45,750 nucleotides of DNA. Origin: a virus. Under the pieces are notes generated by a model. The model was not told the DNA's origin, did not search any database, and was given only the letters and a program-made list of their open reading frames with translations. Position 1 is the stretch's first letter. Each line of letters starts with the position of its first letter. This document shows positions 41,467 through 45,750 of the stretch, piece by piece. Location: positions 1 through 45,750 of the IMG/VR virus record IMGVR_UViG_3300031705_000011, one strand, 5' to 3'. A program made the position numbers and the translations under genes.

Positions 41467-42402
41467 ATGGTAAATAAAGAAGAAAAACACTCATTATGGG
41501 TGGAGGCATACAGACCCGATTCAATGGAAGGTTACGTTGGTAATGAACACATCATTGAAAAGGTAAAGATTTATATAGAGAATAACGATGTACCACATTT
41601 GTTACTATATGGACAAGCTGGGACAGGTAAAACGACATTAGCTAAAATCATTACTAATCAAATTGATTGTGATTTAATGTATATCAACGCATCTGATGAG
41701 AATTCAGTTGATGCAGTTCGTGATAAGATTCGTGGATTCGCATCATCAATGGGATTTAAAGATTGGAAAATCGTAATATTAGATGAGGCTGATTACTTAA
41801 CACCAAATGCTCAAGCAGCACTTAGGAATTTGATGGAAACATTCTCCCGAACTACAAGATTCATTTTGACTTGTAATTATGTAGAGAAGATAATCGACCC
41901 GATTCAAAGTAGATGTCAGACATTTGGAATTACACCACCATCTAAAAAGGATGTAGCTATGAGATTGAAGCAAATCTTAGATACTGAAGAGGTGAAGTAT
42001 GAAATGACCGACTTAGCAGTATTAGTGAATAGTGGGTATCCTGATATTCGTAGAGTGTTAAACGCAGCACAACGACAGGTTGTGGGTAATGAATTGAAAA
42101 TTGATAAAACATCAACAATTCAGGCTAACTATATGGAAGAGGTGCTCGCTATATTAAAATCGGATGGTGGTGTTAAGGATTCATTTACTAAAGTGAGGCA
42201 GATTATTGCTGATTCTAAGGTAAGAGATTTCACCCCATTCTACAGATTTATGTATGATGAAGTGGATAACTACGCAAATGGTAAATTAGGTAATACAATC
42301 CTAAAGATTGCAGATGCACAGTACAAAGATTCAGCAGTAGTTGATAAGGAAATCAATATAATGGCAATGTTATTAGAAATTCTAATCGATATTAAAGGTT
42401 AA
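41467..42402 (+). CDS. 44: Clamp loader large subunit, gp44-like (AAA+ ATPase)
   Basis: The product is 311 aa (T4 gp44 is 319 aa). Walker A GQAGTGKT (49-56), Walker B VILDEAD (103-109), sensor-1 LTCNY (134-138), and the SRC arginine-finger motif (148-150) are all present. With gp62 it forms the 4:1 loader that opens gp45 and closes it on primer junctions. The C-terminal third is the all-helical collar. In T4 the order is 45-44-62; here the DruA-like gene is inserted before 44, and two small genes lie between 44 and 62. Confidence 0.94.
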   Translation: MVNKEEKHSLWVEAYRPDSMEGYVGNEHIIEKVKIYIENNDVPHLLLYGQAGTGKTTLAKIITNQIDCDLMYINASDENSVDAVRDKIRGFASSMGFKDWKIVILDEADYLTPNAQAALRNLMETFSRTTRFILTCNYVEKIIDPIQSRCQTFGITPPSKKDVAMRLKQILDTEEVKYEMTDLAVLVNSGYPDIRRVLNAAQRQVVGNELKIDKTSTIQANYMEEVLAILKSDGGVKDSFTKVRQIIADSKVRDFTPFYRFMYDEVDNYANGKLGNTILKIADAQYKDSAVVDKEINIMAMLLEILIDIKG

Positions 42403-42407
42403 TAAAT

Positions 42408-42438
42408 TAGGATATACGGAAAACAATTCGTATATTTG
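42408..42438 (+). promoter_or_regulatory. Early-type promoter for the histone-like gene
   Basis: TAG (42408-42410), 20-bp spacer, TATATTTG (42431-42438); nearly a copy of the gp45 promoter at 39337. Confidence 0.75.
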
Positions 42439-42478
42439 TATAAACAATAAGTAAATTAAATAAAAACAAAGTAAAGTT

Positions 42479-42649
42479 ATGGCAAATTCAAATGAAATTT
42501 TCGAATCAATTAAAGAATTATATACAGAATTCGAAGCAGAACACAATGGTACAACTAAGGCATCTAAAAGTAGAGCTAGAAAGGCGATTGGAGAAATCAA
42601 AAAATTAGTAACTGAATACAGAAAGGTATCTGTAGAAGAAAACAAATAA
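42479..42649 (+). CDS. Histone H1-like (Hc1-type) DNA-binding protein, 56 aa
   Basis: ATG at 42479 with AAGTTATG context, TAA at 42647-42649; too short for most ORF cut-offs. The product starts MANSNEIFESIKELYTEFEA and continues with GTTKASKSRARKAIGEIKKL and VTEYRKVSVEENK. The pattern 'KA...RARKA..E..KL..E.RKVSVE..K' matches small histone H1-like proteins common in Bacteroidota (Hc1 family). Those bind and compact DNA. It has its own promoter, a near copy of the clamp promoter, and sits in the clamp-loader region. Possible roles are phage or host nucleoid remodelling. It is probably acquired from a Bacteroidota host. Confidence 0.65.
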   Translation: MANSNEIFESIKELYTEFEAEHNGTTKASKSRARKAIGEIKKLVTEYRKVSVEENK

Positions 42650-42651
42650 TT

Positions 42652-42915
42652 ATGAGCAAAGGAAAAGTAATTGGCATGAACAATAAAAACCCCGCTCCAG
42701 CGGCACCGAACATGCAATTAGACCCAACTAAGTTGGATACTATTAGGTGTGAGGAATGTGAAGGTATCTTTTTTGAAGAGGTAACGATGTACAAAGTAGT
42801 ACCATCGGTACAATCACCGAATGGTAAGAAATCAATGTTACCAATCCCAGTACAAAGATGTGCAGATTGTGGTAATGTATCAGAACAATTTTTACCAAAA
42901 GAACTATTACCATAA
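42652..42915 (+). CDS. Zinc-ribbon protein, 87 aa
   Basis: The product has a Pro/Asn-rich N-terminus, then a zinc ribbon with CEEC (Cys33, Cys36) and CADC (Cys70, Cys73). The pattern LDPTKLDTIRCEECEGIFF, then VPSVQSPNGKKSMLPIPVQR and ADCGN is shared by a family in T4-type marine phages, in similar locations near replication genes. No function is known to me. Zinc ribbons of this size often bind RNA polymerase or nucleic acid. It starts 2 bp after the histone-like gene and ends 2 bp before gp62. Confidence 0.72.
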   Translation: MSKGKVIGMNNKNPAPAAPNMQLDPTKLDTIRCEECEGIFFEEVTMYKVVPSVQSPNGKKSMLPIPVQRCADCGNVSEQFLPKELLP

Positions 42916-42917
42916 AT

Positions 42918-43382
42918 ATGGCGAAGAAAGTAAGCACAGGCGTAAAAGCAAAATCAATATTCGAACACTTATCGGGTATAAAGGAAAAGAAAACATCTTG
43001 GAAATCTCTATCGGATATGGATAAGAAATCATTCAGCCCCTTTATTATCAATCGATGGTTAAGTATGAATATGGACTTATTACCCATTGTTAATATTCTT
43101 CAAAAATATACAATCGGACTTCTCTCTGCTAGAGATACATACAAAGTATATACGGATTATTTACCAAAGCAAAGAACATTTGACAAATATGTCAAAGGTA
43201 AGGCTGATGGTAAGTATAACAAAGATATGTTAAAGTATCTATCTACTTGGTACGGTGTTTCTCAGAGAGAGGTAATCGATTATATGGAACTTTTACCAAA
43301 GGAAGATGTATTGGGGATATTAATGAAATATGGGTTAACTGATAAACAAGCGAAAGCATTATTAAAAAATAAAAAGAAATGA
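42918..43382 (+). CDS. 62: Clamp loader small subunit, gp62-like
   Basis: The product is 154 aa (T4 gp62 is 187 aa). The FSPFIINRWLSMNMDLLPIV stretch (the 'PF.INR.LS' element), then TDYLPKQRTFDKYVKG and a C-terminal WYGVSQREVIDYMELLPKED are typical of gp62 in T4-type phages. Identification is helped by context: clamp and large loader subunit are just upstream. It has no ATPase motif, as expected, since gp62 is the non-ATPase A-position subunit. Its stop overlaps the next start (ATGA). Confidence 0.78.
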   Translation: MAKKVSTGVKAKSIFEHLSGIKEKKTSWKSLSDMDKKSFSPFIINRWLSMNMDLLPIVNILQKYTIGLLSARDTYKVYTDYLPKQRTFDKYVKGKADGKYNKDMLKYLSTWYGVSQREVIDYMELLPKEDVLGILMKYGLTDKQAKALLKNKKK

Positions 43383-43648
43383 GTAAATTAGTAGATATGC
43401 TGAGAACATCAGCAATGGCTGATAAAGCAAAAGCACTCCTATCATTGGAGTTATTAGAAACCCGTTCAGTTGGGATAGGTGACCATTCAACTGGTGATTT
43501 CTATAAAAACGCTGAAGAAGCACTGTTAATGTTAGTGGATGCCGATGATAGGCTAGCAGCATTACAAAAGTACTTCATCCCAGTTCCAACCAACCCAGTC
43601 CCAACGACTCCGGCTGTTAAACCACCAAAAAAACAAATGAATGGATAA
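43379..43648 (+). CDS. Hypothetical protein, 89 aa
   Basis: The product is helical in its first 65 residues (LVDMLRTSAMADKAKALLSL, then VGIGDHSTGDFYKNAEEALL and DADDRLAALQKYF). It ends in a Pro/Thr/Val-rich tail (VPTNPVPTTPAVKPPKK). I recognise no family with confidence. It overlaps gp62 by 4 bp and the next gene by 8 bp, indicating a coupled operon. A DHS..DF..NA pattern occurs in other short phage proteins of unknown role. Confidence 0.6.
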   Translation: MSKLVDMLRTSAMADKAKALLSLELLETRSVGIGDHSTGDFYKNAEEALLMLVDADDRLAALQKYFIPVPTNPVPTTPAVKPPKKQMNG

Positions 43649-44054
43649 TATAAAAGAAGCAACATCAAAAGTAGTACATAAAGGCGAACGACGTGTTGAA
43701 ACTGTACTTGAAACCGAAGAAAACGCAATTGATTATTGTGAGAGATTGTATCCGGAAACAACCGAAGAGTTTAAAAACATATTGGATGAGATGTATGGAA
43801 CTTTCTGTAAAAAGCAAAGAAACTACGGACCTGATAATATATCAGTAGGTACACAATTAGCAACTGAATCTGATGTTAAATTATCATTAGTTGGACTGTG
43901 GTTCAGAATGAATGATAAAATTCAAAGATTAAAGCAATTAGTAGTATTGGGTCAGCCTGATGAAGTAGGTGAGCCTGTACAAGATACATACGAAGATTTA
44001 AGTGTATATGGGGTAATAGCACAAATAGTACAACGACAAAAGTGGGCTAAGTAA
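43641..44054 (+). CDS. Nmad1 / DUF1599-like protein
   Basis: The product is 137 aa. Residues about 40-137 follow the DUF1599 pattern, a family I recall being renamed 'nucleotide modification associated domain 1': FKNILDEMYGTFCKKQRNYG, then LSLVGLWFRMNDKIQRLKQL, GEPVQDTYEDLSVYGVIAQI and VQRQKW. The 'KQ.NYG ... L...FR..DK..RL ... EP..DT..DL..Y' arrangement is all-helical. The family occurs in phages with modified bases or altered nucleotide metabolism, hence the name. The activity is not established. Its stop overlaps the next start by one base (TAATG). Confidence 0.6.
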   Translation: MDNIKEATSKVVHKGERRVETVLETEENAIDYCERLYPETTEEFKNILDEMYGTFCKKQRNYGPDNISVGTQLATESDVKLSLVGLWFRMNDKIQRLKQLVVLGQPDEVGEPVQDTYEDLSVYGVIAQIVQRQKWAK

Positions 44055-44638
44055 TGAGTAGGTTGATGGTGGTGTTGGTATATGTAATGTTTACATTTAC
44101 CACATATGGGCAAGAAGTTAAGTCCGTACATAATAGTATATTCAAAATAGTATATTCAGAGGAATATCAGCAACCGTTATTCGTAGAGTATAGCGTTCAA
44201 TGTCCAAATGGAGATGCAAGCCGTAAGGGTATGGATTTTTATGGAGTTGATTCGGTATCGACTTCTGATAACAATGATTATAAAAGTAATGTATGGGATA
44301 AAGGTCATATGGCACCAGCCGCATCATTTAATTGTGATAAGGAAACATTAAAAAAAACATTCAGTTACTTAAACTGCGCTCTACAACATCAGGGGCTAAA
44401 TAGAGGTCCTTGGAAGGAGCTAGAAAAGTTTGAACGTGAGTTAGCAAAAACAAATCCGATTGTTATTGTATATATCTTAATCCATTTTGATAAAGAGTGG
44501 GGGTTATTACCAACCGGAGCAAGAATTCCAACTGGGTTTACAAAGATGATATTCATTAATGATACAACTGTATATCATTTCTATTTTCCAAATAAGGATG
44601 TATCAGGTAAAGAATGGGAATCGTTTAGAACAAACTAA
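44054..44638 (+). CDS. Secreted DNA/RNA non-specific endonuclease (His-Me finger)
   Basis: The product is 194 aa with a clear Sec signal peptide (LMVVLVYVMFTFTTYG, cleavage probably before Gln20). The nuclease core has WDKGHMAPAASF (Asp82-His85; family DRGH, here DKGH) and LNCALQHQGLNRGPWKELE, with metal-binding Asn116 and acidic Glu124. This is the NucA/EndoG family. Export to the periplasm or outside suggests destruction of extracellular DNA, incoming competitor DNA, or scavenging. It could also be a host-acquired gene. It overlaps the Nmad1-like stop by 1 bp. Confidence 0.85.
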   Translation: MSRLMVVLVYVMFTFTTYGQEVKSVHNSIFKIVYSEEYQQPLFVEYSVQCPNGDASRKGMDFYGVDSVSTSDNNDYKSNVWDKGHMAPAASFNCDKETLKKTFSYLNCALQHQGLNRGPWKELEKFERELAKTNPIVIVYILIHFDKEWGLLPTGARIPTGFTKMIFINDTTVYHFYFPNKDVSGKEWESFRTN

Positions 44639-44661
44639 AACCTTAACAATTTATTAACATT

Positions 44662-44727
44662 AAAAGCTTGGTTATGCCAGGCTTTTTTCGTATATTTACA
44701 TTTGTAAGTGGGTTAGAGAGTACCCAT
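44662..44727 (+). promoter_or_regulatory. Terminator nested in an early-type promoter, plus leader hairpin
   Basis: A 10-bp stem AAAAGCTTGG / CCAGGCTTTT (44662-44686, loop TTATG, one T-G pair) runs into six T's: a terminator for the upstream operon. The -33 TTG (44668-44670) lies in its left arm, and TATATTTA (44691-44698) follows after exactly 20 bp. The new transcript starts with a TGGGT / ACCCA hairpin (44708-44727). An upstream block (44637-44665) repeats the one at 18933. Confidence 0.75.
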
Positions 44728-44744
44728 ACATTAAAATCAATATT

Positions 44745-45146
44745 ATGAAAGAATTATATTTACTAAGAGGTTTGCCGGGAGCGGGTAAAAGTACATTAGC
44801 CAAATCGGTTGGTGGTATTAACGTAGAGGCTGACCAATATTTTATGGAAGATGGTGTATATAATTTTGATGCAACCAAATTAAAGTTAGCACATAATTAC
44901 TGCCAAAATCAAACTATGGCATGGATGAAAACAGATGGTGAGCAAGTTAATGTTGATAAGATTGTTGTTTCAAATACATTTACACAAGAATGGGAAATGA
45001 AAGCATATTATGATATGGCAAAAGAATATGGGTATAAAGTTTATTCATTAATTGTTGAGAACAGACACGATGGTGAGAGTATCCACAATGTACCAATTGA
45101 ATCCTTAGATAAAATGGGAGCTAGATTTGAAGTTAAATTAAGATAA
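44745..45146 (+). CDS. Polynucleotide kinase (P-loop kinase, PseT N-domain-like)
   Basis: The product is 133 aa. Walker A GLPGAGKST (9-17) is followed by a VEADQYF stretch (Asp30), VVSNTFTQEWEMKAYYDMAK and a C-terminal IHNVPIESLDKMGARFEVK. These features match the 5'-kinase domain of T4 polynucleotide kinase and the related AAA_33 kinases. The C-terminal 3'-phosphatase domain of T4 Pnkp (301 aa) is missing. With the RNA ligase next door it should rejoin tRNAs cut by host anticodon nucleases: the kinase supplies the 5'-phosphate. Removal of the 3' end group would need another enzyme. Confidence 0.8.
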   Translation: MKELYLLRGLPGAGKSTLAKSVGGINVEADQYFMEDGVYNFDATKLKLAHNYCQNQTMAWMKTDGEQVNVDKIVVSNTFTQEWEMKAYYDMAKEYGYKVYSLIVENRHDGESIHNVPIESLDKMGARFEVKLR

Positions 45147-45157
45147 TAAAAACACAT

Positions 45158-45750
45158 ATGATACTATTAGAAGAATATTATGAAGCGGGTTGGTTAATCA
45201 AACAAACACACCCAACACTTCCATTAACTATTTGGAATTATTCTCAGAAAACACAATTTGAGAAAAAGTGGGATAGTATCACATTACAATGTAGGGGATT
45301 AGTTACTGATAATGATGGTAACATAGTTGCTAGACCATTTAGGAAATTCTTTAACATTGAAGAAGCACAACATACATCAACTAAAGAATTCGATATCTAT
45401 GAAAAGATGGATGGTTCATTAGGTATCGCATTTTACTATAATGGTAAGTGGGTATTTGCTAGTAGAGGCTCATTCACTTCAGAGCAATCGATTAAAGGCG
45501 GTGAGATGTTTAGAGATAAGTTTCAACAATCTGATTTTGACACTAACTCAACTTATATGTATGAAATCATTTATCCTACAAATAGAATTGTAGTAGATTA
45601 TGCGGGAGAAAATAGACTGGTTTTATTAGGTAGAATCGGAACTATTTCTGGTGAAGAGTATTCATTAGATACTTTCAGAGAAAATGGATATGATGTCGTT
45701 AAAAAATATCATACTATTAAAAACTATGAACATTTAAAAACATTGAACTG
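45158..45750 (+). CDS. rnlA: RNA ligase 1 family (RnlA-like), 3' end outside window
   Basis: The frame is open from ATG 45158 to the window end (197 codons seen). The nucleotidyltransferase motif I is EKMDGSLG, with the AMP-accepting Lys83 and KxDG. It is preceded by LQCRGLV and IVARPFRKFFN, the standard upstream strands of T4 Rnl1-type ligases, and followed by FASRGSF (motif III-like) and YEIIYPTNRIV (motif IIIa/IV region). It seals RNA 5'-phosphate/3'-hydroxyl ends, typically tRNA anticodon breaks. It lies 11 bp after the kinase gene, forming a repair pair. Confidence 0.88.
   Translation, partial: MILLEEYYEAGWLIKQTHPTLPLTIWNYSQKTQFEKKWDSITLQCRGLVTDNDGNIVARPFRKFFNIEEAQHTSTKEFDIYEKMDGSLGIAFYYNGKWVFASRGSFTSEQSIKGGEMFRDKFQQSDFDTNSTYMYEIIYPTNRIVVDYAGENRLVLLGRIGTISGEEYSLDTFRENGYDVVKKYHTIKNYEHLKTLN

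Overview
The window is a gene-dense, AT-rich stretch of a tailed-phage genome of the T4 type (contractile-tail myovirus, Caudoviricetes). All recognisable genes lie on the + strand. Evidence for T4 type: neck proteins gp13/gp14/gp15, sheath gp18, tube gp19, a gp26-family baseplate protein, and a near-complete T4 replisome (gp32, UvsX, RNase H-type exonuclease, gp41, gp43, gp45, gp44, gp62). Evidence for a Bacteroidota host, probably a flavobacterium: fourteen promoters of the form T(T/A)G-N20-TATATTT(G/A), matching the Bacteroidota -33/-7 consensus; few Shine-Dalgarno sequences; and a Bacteroidota-style histone H1 (Hc1-like) gene. No tRNA, CRISPR array, integrase or IS was seen.

Layout. 1-1953: 3' part of a collagen-like tail-fibre gene. 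2031-18459: late structural genes (neck, sheath, tube, baseplate, tape measure, LysM/gp53-like, hub-like), punctuated by terminators and by a TATTTATA motif that looks like the late promoter. 18599-20328: small accessory genes, including a SWIM zinc finger. 20352-24957: a reduced family A DNA polymerase-like gene, a 736-residue protein with a PD-(D/E)XK-like signature, and two conserved hypotheticals. 25234-29580: gp32, UvsX, 5'-3' exonuclease and gp41 helicase behind a triple promoter. 29635-33083: nrdB, MazG-like, nrdA, thioredoxin. 33142-36775: a small HTH protein, a Mom-like DNA-modification acyltransferase, a GIY-YIG/ParB-like fusion and a GT-B glycosyltransferase. 36790-43382: gp43 polymerase, gp45 clamp, a DruA-like (DUF4338) protein, gp44, the histone-like protein, a zinc ribbon and gp62. 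43379-45750: two small genes (one Nmad1/DUF1599-like), a secreted DNA/RNA non-specific nuclease, a polynucleotide kinase and the 5' part of an RNA ligase.

How it fits together. Early/middle genes are read from two-element promoters, several followed by a short G-rich leader hairpin. Late virion genes are read from a -10-only motif, as expected if late transcription is clamp-dependent like T4. Replication, precursor supply (RNR, thioredoxin, MazG) and probable DNA base modification (Mom-like, ParB-like, glycosyltransferase, Nmad1-like) are interleaved. Kinase plus ligase make a tRNA/RNA-repair pair. The least-explained items are the reduced PolA-like protein beside a complete family B polymerase, the DruA-like gene between clamp and clamp loader, the probable +1 frameshift at the end of the gp26-family gene, the 15-residue FLGET repeats in a baseplate protein, and the covarying leader hairpins upstream of gp32.
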